64,000 nucleotides of DNA. It comes from Marinihelvus sp963695135. GTDB taxonomy: Bacteria > Pseudomonadota > Gammaproteobacteria > Xanthomonadales > SZUA-36. Made by a program: the position numbers and the translations under genes. The DNA is taken from NCBI GenBank assembly GCA_963695135.1, contig CAVOGA010000005.1, forward strand, positions 1-64,000, written 5' to 3'. Under the pieces are notes generated by a model. The model searched no databases and was not told where the DNA came from. It worked only from the letters and a program-made list of their open reading frames with translations. This document shows, in pieces, positions 15,692 to 25,375 of this stretch; within the stretch, counting starts at the first letter, position 1, and each line of letters begins with the position of its first letter.

Positions 15692-17791
15692 TCAGCGCAG
15701 CTGGTTCCACAGGTGCGTGTAGGCCAGCGCCAGCCGGTAGGCCAGCTGGTCGTTGGTGCTGGACCCGCCGTGGCCACCTTCAAGGTTTTCGTAGTACCAG
15801 ACTTCCTGCCCCATGGATTCCATGCTGGCCGCCATCTTGCGCGCGTGGCCCGGGTGCACGCGGTCATCCCGGGTCGAGGTATAGAAAAAGGTCGCGGGAT
15901 ACTCAACGCCCTCCTCGAGGTTCTGGTAGGGCGAGTAGCGGCTGATATAGGCCCATTGCTCCGGGTCGTCCGGATCACCGTACTCCGCCATCCAGCTCGC
16001 CCCGGCCAGCAGCTTGTGATAACGCTGCATGTCCAGCAGCGGCACACCGCAGATTACCGCGCCATAGAGTTCAGGACGACGGGTCATGGTGGCGCCAACC
16101 AACAGGCCACCGTTCGAGCGGCCTTCGATACCGATGTGCTCCGGCGAGGTAATGCCGCGCGCGACCAGGTCTTCGGCGATGGCCTCGAAGTCTTCAAAAG
16201 CCCGTTCGCGGTTTTCCTTCAGCGCGGCCTGGTGCCAGGCGGGTCCAAATTCACCGCCGCCGCGAATATTGGCCAGCACGAAGACCCCGCCCCGGTCCAG
16301 CCACAGCTTGCCATAGGCGCCATACAGCGCCTCGTAGGATCCGCTGTAGGAAGGTGTCAGCGCATTGCGGAAACCGCCGTAGCTGAAGATATGCGTCGGG
16401 TTCCCGCCGTCCATGGGCGTGTCTTTGCCCATCACCACGAAGTACGGCACCTGCGTGCCGTCCGCTGATGTCGCGAAAAACTGCTGCGTCACGTAGCGGT
16501 CACCGTCGAAGCTCGGCGCCTGGGCCTTGACCTCCCGCGGAAGCGTCTCCTCATCGCCCACGAAGAACAGGGTCGGCGGCGTGGTGAAAGACTCGAAACG
16601 GGCGAAGAAATTGCCCGTCTCATCGTCCGCACTCATGACGGACAGGGAACCATCATCGGGGAAAGCGATCTGTTGCTGCTGCCAACCGCCCTCGGGACCC
16701 GGGGTAAAGCGGATCATCTTGCCACGCACATTGTCCAGCACGGTCACCAGCACGCTGTCGTCCGTGGTCGTCACGTCTTCGACGATGCGCGATGCATCCG
16801 GCTGGATCATCACATCAATCTGCCCTTCCCCGCCACGCAGCGCCGCCATGTCCGCCACCAGCACGGCGCCCTGCGGATAGACGGTGCCGTCCCGGTTCCA
16901 GTCTTCTTTCAGGGAGACAATAAGCCGGCCCTGGAACACGCCGTTGACCGTGGCGCTGGCCGGCATGATCAGCGGGTATTTCCCGTCATCCAGCAGCTGG
17001 TACCAGTCCGTGGTCCAGAACGTCCTGCCCTCGCGCACCAGGTCGACGTCGCCACCCGCCGAGCGGCCGCGGAAGGCGCCAACGGAGACCGACGTCACGT
17101 CACCCTCGTGGAGCAGCTGCGCCGATTCCAGCGGCTCACCGCGACGCCAGCGCTTCACGATGCGCGGATAGCCCGAGTCGGTCATGGTTCCGGGACCGAA
17201 ATCGGTTGCGACAAAAACCGTGTCTTCATCCACCCAGCCAATACTTCCCTTGGCTTCCGGCAGATAAAAACCGTCCTCGACAAAGGTCTTGTTGACCGAG
17301 TTGAACTCCCGCGTGACGGCTGCATCGCCGCCGCCGGGTGACAGGCGAACCAGGCAGTGCTCCGGTTGCCGGGGCAGGCAGTCCATGCCGCGGAATACCC
17401 ACTGCATCCCCTCCTGCTCTGACAGGGCATCCACGTCGATAACCGTCTCCCACTGCGGGTCATCACTCGCAAAGCGCTCCAGCGTGGTGCGGCGGTAGAT
17501 GCCGCGGGGGTTGCTGTCATCCCGCCAGAAGTTATACAGCCAGTCACCCTGCTGGCTGATGGTTGGCAGCCGCGATTCGCTGTTCAGCGTCTCCAGCGCC
17601 TGCGCGTAGAGCTCATCAAACAGCTCGTCCTCGGCCAGCCGCTCAGCGGTCGCGGCGTTTTGCGCCTTCACCCAATTCAGCGCCTCCTCACCATCGACCT
17701 CCTCAAGCCACAGGTACGGATCGTCCTGCGCAGCAAGCTGGGTAGAAACCAGGCCGGCGCAGGCCATGGCAATAAGCCAATGCTTTTTCAT
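15692..17791 (-). CDS. Prolyl oligopeptidase (S9A), exported
   Basis: 699 residues with a signal peptide (MKKHWLIAMACAGLVSTQLAA). N-terminal DDPYLWLEEVDGEEALNWV is the S9A opening; a beta-propeller spans about residues 70-410. The catalytic domain has IEGRSNGGLL (Ser), STRDDRVHPGHARKMAA (Asp) and GGHGGSS (His). Cleaves short peptides after proline; being exported it would act in the periplasm. Its 5' end lies 40 bases from the 3' end of tRNA-Arg, on the same strand. Confidence 0.95.
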   Translation of the reverse strand: MKKHWLIAMACAGLVSTQLAAQDDPYLWLEEVDGEEALNWVKAQNAATAERLAEDELFDELYAQALETLNSESRLPTISQQGDWLYNFWRDDSNPRGIYRRTTLERFASDDPQWETVIDVDALSEQEGMQWVFRGMDCLPRQPEHCLVRLSPGGGDAAVTREFNSVNKTFVEDGFYLPEAKGSIGWVDEDTVFVATDFGPGTMTDSGYPRIVKRWRRGEPLESAQLLHEGDVTSVSVGAFRGRSAGGDVDLVREGRTFWTTDWYQLLDDGKYPLIMPASATVNGVFQGRLIVSLKEDWNRDGTVYPQGAVLVADMAALRGGEGQIDVMIQPDASRIVEDVTTTDDSVLVTVLDNVRGKMIRFTPGPEGGWQQQQIAFPDDGSLSVMSADDETGNFFARFESFTTPPTLFFVGDEETLPREVKAQAPSFDGDRYVTQQFFATSADGTQVPYFVVMGKDTPMDGGNPTHIFSYGGFRNALTPSYSGSYEALYGAYGKLWLDRGGVFVLANIRGGGEFGPAWHQAALKENRERAFEDFEAIAEDLVARGITSPEHIGIEGRSNGGLLVGATMTRRPELYGAVICGVPLLDMQRYHKLLAGASWMAEYGDPDDPEQWAYISRYSPYQNLEEGVEYPATFFYTSTRDDRVHPGHARKMAASMESMGQEVWYYENLEGGHGGSSTNDQLAYRLALAYTHLWNQLR

Positions 17792-17830
17792 GATTCGATC
17801 CTTGCATGGAGACAGCTGCGATATAATGAA

Positions 17831-17907
17831 TGGTGCGCCCGGCAGGACTCGAACCTGCTACCCCCAGATTAGGAATCTGGTGCTCTATCCTGATGAGCTA
17901 CGGACGC
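17831..17907 (-). tRNA. tRNA-Arg (anticodon CCT)
   Basis: 77-base tRNA on the minus strand: acceptor GCGTCCG/CGGGCGC (one G-U pair), D-arm TAGCTCATCAGGATAGAGC, anticodon stem CCAGA/TCTGG around TTCCTAA (anticodon CCT), T-arm GCAGGTTCGAGTCCTGC, encoded CCA. A TAAACT -10 candidate on the minus strand lies at 17919-17924. Its 5' end is the first part of the tandem repeat at 17886-18363. Confidence 0.96.
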
Positions 17908-18363
17908 GCTGCGGGCGAAGTTTACCAAAAACGGGGATCGTCATGAGTTCCAGCACCAGATTCCTGATCTGGTGCAGCCCAGGCAGTGAAAGTCCTGCGG
18001 TTTTCGCGCAGCGAAAGAAGCAGGGCTTGAACGCCGTCGGGCGTATCCTGATGAGCTACGGGCGCGCCGCGGGCGAAGTTTACCAAGAATCCGGGGATCG
18101 TCATGAGTTCCAGCACCAGATTCCTGATCTGGTGCAGCCCAGGCAGTGAAAGTCCTGCGGTTTTCGCGCAGCGAAAGAAGCAGGGCTTGAACGCCGTCGG
18201 GCGTATCCTGATGAGCTACGGGCGCGCCGCGGGCGAAGTTTACCAAGAATACGGGGATCGTCATGAGTTCCAGCACCAGATTCCTGATCTGGTGCAGCCC
18301 AGGCAGTGAAAGTCCTGCGGTTTTCGCGCAGCGAAAGAAGCAGGGCTTGAACGCCGTCGGGCG
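17886..18363. repeat. 160-bp tandem triplication derived from tRNA-Arg and its upstream region
   Basis: Three direct copies (17886-18043, 18044-18203, 18204-18363; 158, 160 and 160 bp) that differ at only a few positions. Each starts with the first 22 bases of tRNA-Arg on the minus strand (acceptor strand plus D-arm start), followed by the tRNA's upstream -10 region. Each also carries, on the plus strand, an anticodon-arm-like GCACCAGAT-TCCTG-ATCTGGTGC hairpin (17953-17975, 18113-18135, 18273-18295), and GTCCTGC and GCAGGGCTTGAA segments that resemble the T-arm. The array ends two bases from the stop codon of the mechanosensitive channel gene. No gene is credible inside it. Confidence 0.9.
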
Positions 18364-18365
18364 TA

Positions 18366-19250
18366 CTACGCGGGTTCTTCCCTGACCAGGCGAAGCTGGC
18401 CGTCCAGGTGCACGTCCCGCTGCGGGAAAGCAATAACGATGTCATTCTCAGCAAACAGCTCATCAAGACGAAAACGGATGTCGCTGCGCAGCTTGCGCAG
18501 GTCACCGCCGGGTCGCAGCGAGGTCCAGAAAAACACGTCGAAGATGAGCGCATTGTCGCCAAAGTCCTCGAAAATCACCACCGGCGGCGTTTCTGAATCC
18601 ACGTCCGGGTGTTCGTTGGTGGCCTGCTCAATTAACTCCGCCACCCGCCGGACCGGTGAGCCGTAGGCCACCCCCACGCGGACGCTGGTGCGAATGCGGT
18701 CATCCGCGAGCGTCCAGTTGATAACCGTGTTTTCCAACAGCGCGCTATTCGGGGTCACGATGTCCACACCGTCAATGCGGCGTATGCGCGTGGAACGCGT
18801 GTTGATGGCCTCCACCCGTCCCAGCGTGCCTTCAAACTCCAGCAGGTCACCAATCCGTATCGGGCGCTCCCCCATCAGAATCCAGCCACTGATGAAGTTG
18901 TTGATGATCGCCTGGGCGCCGAAGCCCACACCAATCGCCACCGCGCCGGAAATAAAGGTAAATGCCCCCAGCGGCACATTCAGCATGCCGAGCGCCATCA
19001 GCAACAGGCAGGTGATGGCGACCGCGTAGATACCGCGGCGAAGCAGCTGGATCAGGTTCGTGTCATAACCACGGTTGCGCATGGTCCGGCTCAGGCGACG
19101 CTCGATAATGCGCACCGCCAGCAGGCCGAAAGCCAGCAACATTGGCGCCGCGATCACCTGGGACACGGTGATCGGCGATTCACCGAAAACGAACAGCTGG
19201 GTACTCAGCGCCTCGGAAGTGCGCCCCCAGATCGTTTGAAGAAATTCCAT
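18366..19250 (-). CDS. MscS-family mechanosensitive channel
   Basis: 294 residues from ATG 19250 (AAGG seven bases upstream); an ATG at 19295 is an alternative without a Shine-Dalgarno. Two or three N-terminal membrane helices are followed by the pore helix ISGAVAIGVGFGAQAIINNF and the beta domain IRIGDLLEFEGTLGRVEAINTRSTRIRRIDG with IVTPNSALLENTVINW, standard MscS features. The channel opens on membrane tension to release solutes in hypo-osmotic shock. The stop codon abuts the tRNA-derived repeat array. Confidence 0.93.
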   Translation of the reverse strand: MEFLQTIWGRTSEALSTQLFVFGESPITVSQVIAAPMLLAFGLLAVRIIERRLSRTMRNRGYDTNLIQLLRRGIYAVAITCLLLMALGMLNVPLGAFTFISGAVAIGVGFGAQAIINNFISGWILMGERPIRIGDLLEFEGTLGRVEAINTRSTRIRRIDGVDIVTPNSALLENTVINWTLADDRIRTSVRVGVAYGSPVRRVAELIEQATNEHPDVDSETPPVVIFEDFGDNALIFDVFFWTSLRPGGDLRKLRSDIRFRLDELFAENDIVIAFPQRDVHLDGQLRLVREEPA

Positions 19251-19483
19251 GATGCGCCTTGCAGTCGTCGAAGCCGACAGTTTAGCGGAAGACATGCCGG
19301 ATGCAGAGCGACCAGGCAGGGAACGGTGTGCAAAACAGCGGGTCGACCACGACCCTGGCCGACCCCTGTCACCGTGCCGCTATCAGCCTGGCTGCTGAAG
19401 CGCCGCTGACCTGTTCTCCCCTTCAGGTCACCGGACAGCCCGCCGGTAGACTGCACTGGCTCGGGTGTTCCCCTTAATTGTCA

Positions 19484-19512
19484 TTATTATCTTTATTTGA
19501 CTTATTTGTCAA
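19484..19512 (-). promoter_or_regulatory. Consensus sigma-70 promoter upstream of mscS-like gene
   Basis: On the minus strand TTGACA (19507-19512), 17-base spacer, TAATAA (19484-19489), in a short AT-rich island. It would give a leader of about 230 bases before ATG 19250. No riboswitch or leader peptide is recognised in the leader, although it has a C/T-rich stretch and one weak 83-codon frame. Confidence 0.7.
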
Positions 19513-19535
19513 TATTTATATTTATGGCTAAAAAT

Positions 19536-20420
19536 CTAGGGACGACCGATGGGCCTGACCAGCCACCGGGCCAGCTGTAGAAACAGCCACAGGAACACCA
19601 GCGGCAGGATGCCGGTCTGCAGGACGAACACCACGCTGAGCTGGATCAGGTGTTCTATCAGGTTTGCGGCCCGCGCCTGGATCACCTCGAGACGGCCGGA
19701 GAACCCACCGGCGGTTGCGCCGTCCCAGGCCGCGCCCAGGGCATCGAGCACACCACCCAGGGCGCCGGCTTCAGCGGCCTCCTCCATCTCGGCTTCCTGG
19801 GTCTCACCAAGAACCTCCAGGTCATTACCGGCCGCCTGGATAATCTCCGCACTTTGCTCGTAGCGCGCCTCGAGAAACAGGTCGTAAATCGCGTTATTGG
19901 CCACCAGGCTCAAAGGCACGGCAAACCTGAGGAACAGCACGATCAACAGAACGCGCCAGGCCACGGCCCGGGTTTTGCCTGCGGCCGGCTTCCACCAGTG
20001 GAGTATCAAAACGCCGAAGGCCAGCAGCACCACGACACCCTGCAACACCCACCAGGCGCTGATATCGAGCAGCACATTCTGTATTCCCAGGGAAATGGTG
20101 GCCCCGAGCATGATCCAGGAAAACCGCTCCACGAGATCATTGACCGGATCCAGAACCTCGCCGGGCGTGAGGGTCACGCCAACTCCCGCCGGCTGCAGCG
20201 CCACCTCGGTGCCCTGCGCCGCGGAAATAACCCCATTCAGCGTCCGCGCCAGGGCGAAGGTCACGACAGCGCGCTGGAACAGCGACTCGAAGTCGTCGGC
20301 GGCACGCTGGTCGAGCACCGGGCTGACGGCAAGCAGGGCAATGGACAGCAGCAGCGCGGTGACGCCCAGGCGCCGCCAGCGGGCGCCGGATGGTGAAACC
20401 TGGTTCGGCTTGTCGTTCAT
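19536..20420 (-). CDS. Unrecognised integral membrane protein
   Basis: 294 residues. Hydrophobic segments at about residues 17-35 (VTALLLSIALLAVSPVL), 98-115, 122-142 (WWVLQGVVVLLAFGVLIL), 152-175 and 262-285 (VVFVLQTGILPLVFLWLFL). Between the fourth and fifth lies an acidic periplasmic- or cytoplasmic-side segment (ETQEAEMEEAAEAGALGG) followed by a coiled stretch. No family or catalytic motif recognised. It ends just upstream of the mscS promoter, in the same orientation as EamA and mscS. Confidence 0.75.
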   Translation of the reverse strand: MNDKPNQVSPSGARWRRLGVTALLLSIALLAVSPVLDQRAADDFESLFQRAVVTFALARTLNGVISAAQGTEVALQPAGVGVTLTPGEVLDPVNDLVERFSWIMLGATISLGIQNVLLDISAWWVLQGVVVLLAFGVLILHWWKPAAGKTRAVAWRVLLIVLFLRFAVPLSLVANNAIYDLFLEARYEQSAEIIQAAGNDLEVLGETQEAEMEEAAEAGALGGVLDALGAAWDGATAGGFSGRLEVIQARAANLIEHLIQLSVVFVLQTGILPLVFLWLFLQLARWLVRPIGRP

Positions 20421-20443
20421 CGCTTCAGCCTAGGGCAGCCGGA

Positions 20444-21334
20444 TCAAACCAGCAACATGACCAGCACGCCAACCAGGATAAACCCCACGCCCAGCGTCCG
20501 GCGCCGGTCGATCGGTTCTTTCAGGAACCACCAGGCAAACAGGACCATGAATATCAGCTGCGATTCGTTGTAGACCGCAGCCTCCGAGGCCGGAATCAGC
20601 TTGTAGCCCGCCAGCCAGAACAGGCTGCCGAGATAGCCGCCCAGCACGCAGGCAAACAGGGTCATGGCCCAGGGGTGGGGCTTGCGGTAGCTGTTCCACA
20701 ACGTTCGCCACTGCCGCCGCCAGGCCGTCAGCAGCAGCATGGCCGCCACACCGCCGGCCAGCCTTATCGTGACAACCCACAGGAAAGGCCCCTGCTCCAG
20801 CTGCGGTTTCACCATCACCACCCCCAATGCCATGGTGACCATGGCCGCCACGCCGATCAGCAGTCCACGCCGCAATTCGGTGGTGGACACCTCGGTCCGG
20901 TAACGCTTGAGGGTCACCACCAGGATACCGGCCATGACCAATGCAAAGCCGGCCCATTGCGCCAGCCCCAGTCGCTCGCCCAGGTACAGCGCAGAAAAGA
21001 GGATGACGCACGGGCTGAGCAGCGCGCCGATCGCGCCCGTGCGGCCGGCGCCGATCAGGTTCAGCGTGCGCAGGTATAAAGTATCGGCCACGGCCATGCC
21101 CAGCACGCCGGAGAGCAGCATGATGCCCAGGTCCATGGCGCTGAAGCCCGGGAGGGGCTCCCTGGCGTAGACCGTCACGGCAAGCAGCGTGAGAACCATC
21201 AGCCCGAGCGAAAGGGCGTTTTTCAGCAGGTTGAGGGCAAACGGCGCCATGCTCTCGCCGGAGCGCTGGAACATCACAACGGCCAACGCCCAGGCCATGG
21301 GCGAAGCCAGGGCGAAAAACTCCCCCCACCCCAT
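20444..21334 (-). CDS. EamA/DMT-family transporter
   Basis: 296 residues with ten predicted membrane helices arranged as two EamA repeats (ASPMAWALAVVMFQRSGE... and a second starting GLLIGVAAMVTMALGVVMV). Typical repeat-end motifs ALYLGERLGLAQWAGFALV and AWWFLKEPIDRRRTLGVGFI are present. The drug/metabolite transporters export small metabolites such as amino acids; substrate unknown. Confidence 0.9.
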   Translation of the reverse strand: MGWGEFFALASPMAWALAVVMFQRSGESMAPFALNLLKNALSLGLMVLTLLAVTVYAREPLPGFSAMDLGIMLLSGVLGMAVADTLYLRTLNLIGAGRTGAIGALLSPCVILFSALYLGERLGLAQWAGFALVMAGILVVTLKRYRTEVSTTELRRGLLIGVAAMVTMALGVVMVKPQLEQGPFLWVVTIRLAGGVAAMLLLTAWRRQWRTLWNSYRKPHPWAMTLFACVLGGYLGSLFWLAGYKLIPASEAAVYNESQLIFMVLFAWWFLKEPIDRRRTLGVGFILVGVLVMLLV

Positions 21335-21376
21335 TATCGAGAGTGCCTCGCCGCGTCCGCGCCGACGCCGGCCAGG

Positions 21377-21982
21377 CTACTTGACGCTCACCTTGATCAG
21401 CCTGACAGGGGTCACGGGCACGTCCTGGTAGTCCATTTTCGCGTCATAACCGGTCTTCACTGCCGCGATATCTTTCAGCACTTCCCGCCCGCTGATGACC
21501 GTGCCAAAGACCGTGTAGCCCCACTGACGAGGGCCCGGGTTGAGCTTGCTGCTGTTGTCCGCGACATTGAAGTAGAACTGGCTGGTAGCGGAATGCGGGT
21601 CAGAGAACCGCGCCATGGCGATGGTCCAGGCGTCATTGGAAAGACCGTTACCGGATTCGTTCATCACCGGTTCGTGTTCGGTCAACTCCTCCCACCCGGA
21701 CTTGAAGCCACCCCCCTGCACGACGAAATCCTTGATTACCCGGTGAAAGATGGTGTTGTCATATTCCCCGTCAACCACGTAGGCGAGAAAATTATTCACC
21801 GAGGCGGGCGCCCGCATGCGGTCGAGCTCGACCTCGACCACCCCCTGGTCAGTCTCGAAAACCACCACGGGGAAGGCGTTTTCGGGCAATACCTCTGCCG
21901 GGACGCACTGGAATTCTGCCCGCGCACCTGTCGAGAGTCCCAGGAGAAGAACCAGGCTCAGAAATCGTGTCATTCTTTTCAC
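21377..21982 (-). CDS. Periplasmic cyclophilin-type peptidyl-prolyl isomerase
   Basis: 201 residues with a signal peptide (MTRFLSLVLLLGLSTGARA). Cyclophilin motifs: VVEVELDRMRAPASVNNFLAYV, IFHRVIKDFVVQGGGF (catalytic Arg in FHR), SATSQFYFNVADNSSKLNP and YTVFGTVISGREVLKDI. Catalyses proline cis-trans isomerisation in secreted proteins. Its start is 31 bases from the divergent hydrolase gene, so the two promoters overlap. Confidence 0.93.
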   Translation of the reverse strand: MKRMTRFLSLVLLLGLSTGARAEFQCVPAEVLPENAFPVVVFETDQGVVEVELDRMRAPASVNNFLAYVVDGEYDNTIFHRVIKDFVVQGGGFKSGWEELTEHEPVMNESGNGLSNDAWTIAMARFSDPHSATSQFYFNVADNSSKLNPGPRQWGYTVFGTVISGREVLKDIAAVKTGYDAKMDYQDVPVTPVRLIKVSVK

Positions 21983-22013
21983 CGTATGAAGTGCAAACGA
22001 TTATGATAAACCC

Positions 22014-22946
22014 ATGAGCCAATCAACGTTATATGTTGCCGCCGGCCTGTTTCTCATGGTGGCCAGTTGGTACGTGCTGCCCAAGCAATGGATGATCGTG
22101 ATGAGCTTCCTGGCCAGGCGGCTGAGCGGCCTGCGGTCAAAGAAAATCGTCGTGGACGGTGTGCGCTGGCACTACCTGGAGGGTGGCAAAGGCCCCACGA
22201 TGGTGATTCTCCATGGCATTGCCGCCGAGGCTGATCACTGGCTCGGCGTCGCCGGACCGCTGCGGCGCCAGTTTCACTTGCTCATCCCGGACCTGCCGGG
22301 CTTTGGCAAAAGCCAGCCTCCCGCCGGCCTGAACTTCCGTATCGATGAGCAGTCCCTGCGCCTGGAGCGTTGGCTGGATACGCTCGGCGTTGGCGAATGC
22401 ATCGTGGCGGGAAACTCCATGGGCGCATGGATCGCCGCAAATTTCGCGGCGCGCAATCCGGGGCGCGTCAAGGCGCTGTGGCTGCAGGATGCCTTTGGCG
22501 TCAAGGGGGCGCCCTACAGCAAGATAATGACTGAATTTCTGGAAGGAAACATCAACCCGTTCCGGGTCGAAACAATGAAAGACTACGCCAACCTGGTCGA
22601 CCTCATGTTCTTCAAGCGGCCCCACGTGCCCTATGCACTGGCGCGGGCCGGCTACCTCAACACCGCCCGCCTGAAAGACGAGTTGCCCCGCATGCAGGAT
22701 GAGTTCCTGCGTCAATCAACATCCATGGACGAACTGGCGCCCCGCCTGACCATGCCCGTGCTCATCGAGTGGGGTCTCGAGGACCGGGCCACGCACCCGG
22801 ACGGTGGCAAGCTGCTCCATGAACTGATACCAAACTCGGAGCTGGTGACCCACGAGGGCGTCGGGCATCTGCCCATGCTCGAGGCGCCCAGCCTCGCCAC
22901 CCAGACATTTTCTGACTTTTCCGCCAAGCACCATCTCGGTCACTGA
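22014..22946 (+). CDS. Alpha/beta hydrolase, membrane-anchored
   Basis: 310 residues. An N-terminal hydrophobic segment (LYVAAGLFLMVASWYVLP) is followed by an alpha/beta hydrolase domain: VILHGIAAEADHW oxyanion region, GNSMGAW nucleophile elbow with Ser135, EWGLEDRATHP acid residue and GVGHLPMLEAP catalytic His. Resembles carboxylesterases/lipases of the meta-cleavage hydrolase type; substrate unknown. A TATGAT -10 overlaps the short divergent gap. Confidence 0.88.
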   Translation: MSQSTLYVAAGLFLMVASWYVLPKQWMIVMSFLARRLSGLRSKKIVVDGVRWHYLEGGKGPTMVILHGIAAEADHWLGVAGPLRRQFHLLIPDLPGFGKSQPPAGLNFRIDEQSLRLERWLDTLGVGECIVAGNSMGAWIAANFAARNPGRVKALWLQDAFGVKGAPYSKIMTEFLEGNINPFRVETMKDYANLVDLMFFKRPHVPYALARAGYLNTARLKDELPRMQDEFLRQSTSMDELAPRLTMPVLIEWGLEDRATHPDGGKLLHELIPNSELVTHEGVGHLPMLEAPSLATQTFSDFSAKHHLGH

Positions 22947-22983
22947 CCCCGGCCACAAGGGCTGCCGGCGCGGAGGGATATTC

Positions 22984-25375
22984 ATGGACCACGCCTCAAA
23001 ACTCCCACCCGAACAGCTGCGCTGGCGTTTCGATGCGGCGACCCTGCCCTTTAAAAGCACGGAGGAGGTGGATCCGGCGACCGGTGTGGTCGGTCAGCCC
23101 ATTGCGCTCGAGGCGATGCGTTTTGGCCTGGAGTGCGATGCGCCCGGCCAGAATATTTACGTCCGCGGTCTTTCCGGAACCGGTCGCATGACCCTGGTGC
23201 AATCGATGCTGGAGCAGCTCGATCCCAGGCCGAGCCGGCAACTTGACCGCTGCTATGTCCACAATTTCGCGCAACCGGACCGCCCCCGGCTCCTGACGCT
23301 GGAAGCCGGCCAGGGACCTAAATTCCGGCGGCGCATGCGCGAGGCCGCCGAGTTCATCGAAACCCGCCTGGCGGACATCCTCGAGGCCCCGGCGGCCCAT
23401 GCCAGTCTCAACACCATCCAGGAGGAGGCCCGCGCCGCCGTCGAATCCGTCACTGCGCCCCTGGAGAAGGACCTTCGGGACAACGGCCTGACGCTGGTGC
23501 AGTTACAGAACGGACCCATCACGCAGGCCGCGGTTTTTCCCCTGGTTGACGGCAAGCCGCTGCCGCCGGATGAATACCGCCAGCAGGTGCTCGATGGCGT
23601 TATCGAAAAGGCTGCCGCCGGGAAGGTCGAGGAAGCCCTGCGCAGCTTTGAACCACGAATCGACAGCATCGGCCGGGAGGCGGCCAAGGCCTGGCAGCAA
23701 GGTGAACAGCAGGCGGCGGATTTCATCGAACAGGAGATTCGCACGGCGCTTGACCAGCTGTTCGCACCCTTGCGCGAGGGCTTTCCGACAGATCCGGTCT
23801 GCTGCTTTCTCAGGGAAGTCACCGAGGACATCATCGAGAACCGGCTGCCCGGCAGCGCAGGCCGAAAATCTGCCGGATGCCGTGGACATCTATGGCGTCA
23901 ACGTGGTTCACAGCCATGCAGCGGGTGACCGCACCAGCATCATCACGGAGAACGCACCCACGGTCGCCAACCTGCTGGGCAGCGTCGAGCCCGATTTCGT
24001 CAACGGCGGGCAGCTGGTGTCCAACTACAAGGGCATCCGCGCCGGCGCCCTGGTCCGCGCGGACGGCGGGTTTCTGGCCCTGGATGCCTACGATGTGCTC
24101 ACGGAGCCGGGCGCGTGGCGCATGCTCATGCGCGCCCTGCGCACCGGCAGCGTCGAAATCGTTCCGGCGGAACTCGGCTGGCCGCTGACCAGCCAGTCGC
24201 TGAAACCGGAACCGATCGACATCAAGGTCCGGGTGATCCTGCTGGGTGGCAGCGACCTGTTTTACGAACTCGACAACATCGACCAGGATTTTTCCGACCT
24301 GTTCAAGGTGCTGGCTGATTTTGACTCCGAGATTGAACGCAGCGAGGCCGGCGTGGGCAAATACGCGGGCGTCATCGCGCGACTGTGTCACACGGAGAAC
24401 CTGCCGCCCTTCAGCGCGGACGCCATCGCCGCCATGGCGGAACATGGCGCGCGAATCGCGGCGCGCCAGGGCAAGATCACCGCGCGCTTCAGCCGTGTCG
24501 CGGATATTGCCCGGGAGGCCGCTTTTCTCACCGCCAAGGCAGGCCAGGCCCTGGTCGATCGCGAGCAGGTCGAAGAAACGGTGCGGCGCACACGCTACCG
24601 GGCCAGCCTGCCCTCCCAGCGCTACCAGGAACTGATCAGCGACGGCACCATCAACGTGGTGACCGGGGGCGCCGTGACCGGCCAGCTGAACGGTCTTGCG
24701 GTCATTCATGCCGGCCCCCTGAGCTACGGCTTTCCCGCGAGAATAACCGCGACCGTGGGACCCGGACGCGCCGGGGTGATCAACATCGAGGGCGCCTCGT
24801 CCCTGTCCGGCAATATTCACACCAAGGGCTTTCACATCCTTGGCGGGCTGCTGCGCTTTGTCCTGCGCAGTGAGCATGCGCTGGCGTTCAGCGCCTCCAT
24901 TGCCTTTGAGCAAAGCTACGGCGGCATTGACGGCGATTCGGCCTCCGGCGCGGAGTTCTGCTGCCTGGTCAGCGCGCTGACCGGGACGCCGCTACGCCAG
25001 GGCATCGCCATGACCGGGGCGATCGACCAGCACGGCCACCTGCAAGCCATCGGCGGCGTCAATGAGAAAGTCGACGGTTTTTTCGATGCCTGCCACGGCC
25101 TGGGGCTGACCGGGGAACAGGGCGTCATCATCCCGGCCGCCAACGCCGGTGACCTCATGCTCCGGCAGGACGTGGTGGAAGCCTGCACGGACGGGCAGTT
25201 TCATGTCTATGCCGTCAAAACCATCAGCGAGGCGCTGGAAATACTCACCGGCGGGCCCGTGGGAGACCCGCTGGCAAAGACTGACTATCCGTCCGGCAGC
25301 CTGTTCGACCTCGCCCAGCAGCGGGCCTACGCGTTCTTCAGGAAATCCACCGGCGCGCAGGAAGACCAGCCGTGA
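22984..25375 (+). CDS. Lon-like ATP-dependent protease (AAA_32/LonH type), one frameshift
   Basis: One gene in two frames: 22984 to about 23860 and about 23845 to 25375, a +1 shift inside the segment encoding ...NRLPGS/AQAENLPDAVDIYGV. Joined length is about 797 residues. The N-terminal region has GLSGTGRMTL, a Walker A in which the usual Lys is Arg, as I recall for the LonH/YcbZ group. The middle has NGGQLVSNYKGIRAGALVRADGGFLALD. The C-terminal Lon protease domain has the catalytic Ser in DGDSASGAEFCCLVSAL and the Lys in IGGVNEKVDGFFDAC. Expected to degrade damaged or regulatory proteins. The small gene at 25372 overlaps its stop. Confidence 0.85.

Noticed and set aside
17886..18363. CRISPR array
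   Set aside because: The 158-160-bp units are contiguous direct repeats without unique spacers, and no cas genes are near.
17922..18562. Three overlapping small ORFs repeated in the tRNA-derived array
   Set aside because: They merely re-read the same 160-bp repeat unit (identical peptide in each copy) and carry no start/ribosome site context; considered non-coding.
19205..19456. 83-codon frame within the mscS leader
   Set aside because: Low-complexity sequence that overlaps the leader and the N-terminus of the channel gene; no Shine-Dalgarno and no recognisable family.
23831..24913. 360-codon minus-strand frame over the Lon-like gene
   Set aside because: Antisense shadow; the plus frame holds the Lon protease catalytic residues.
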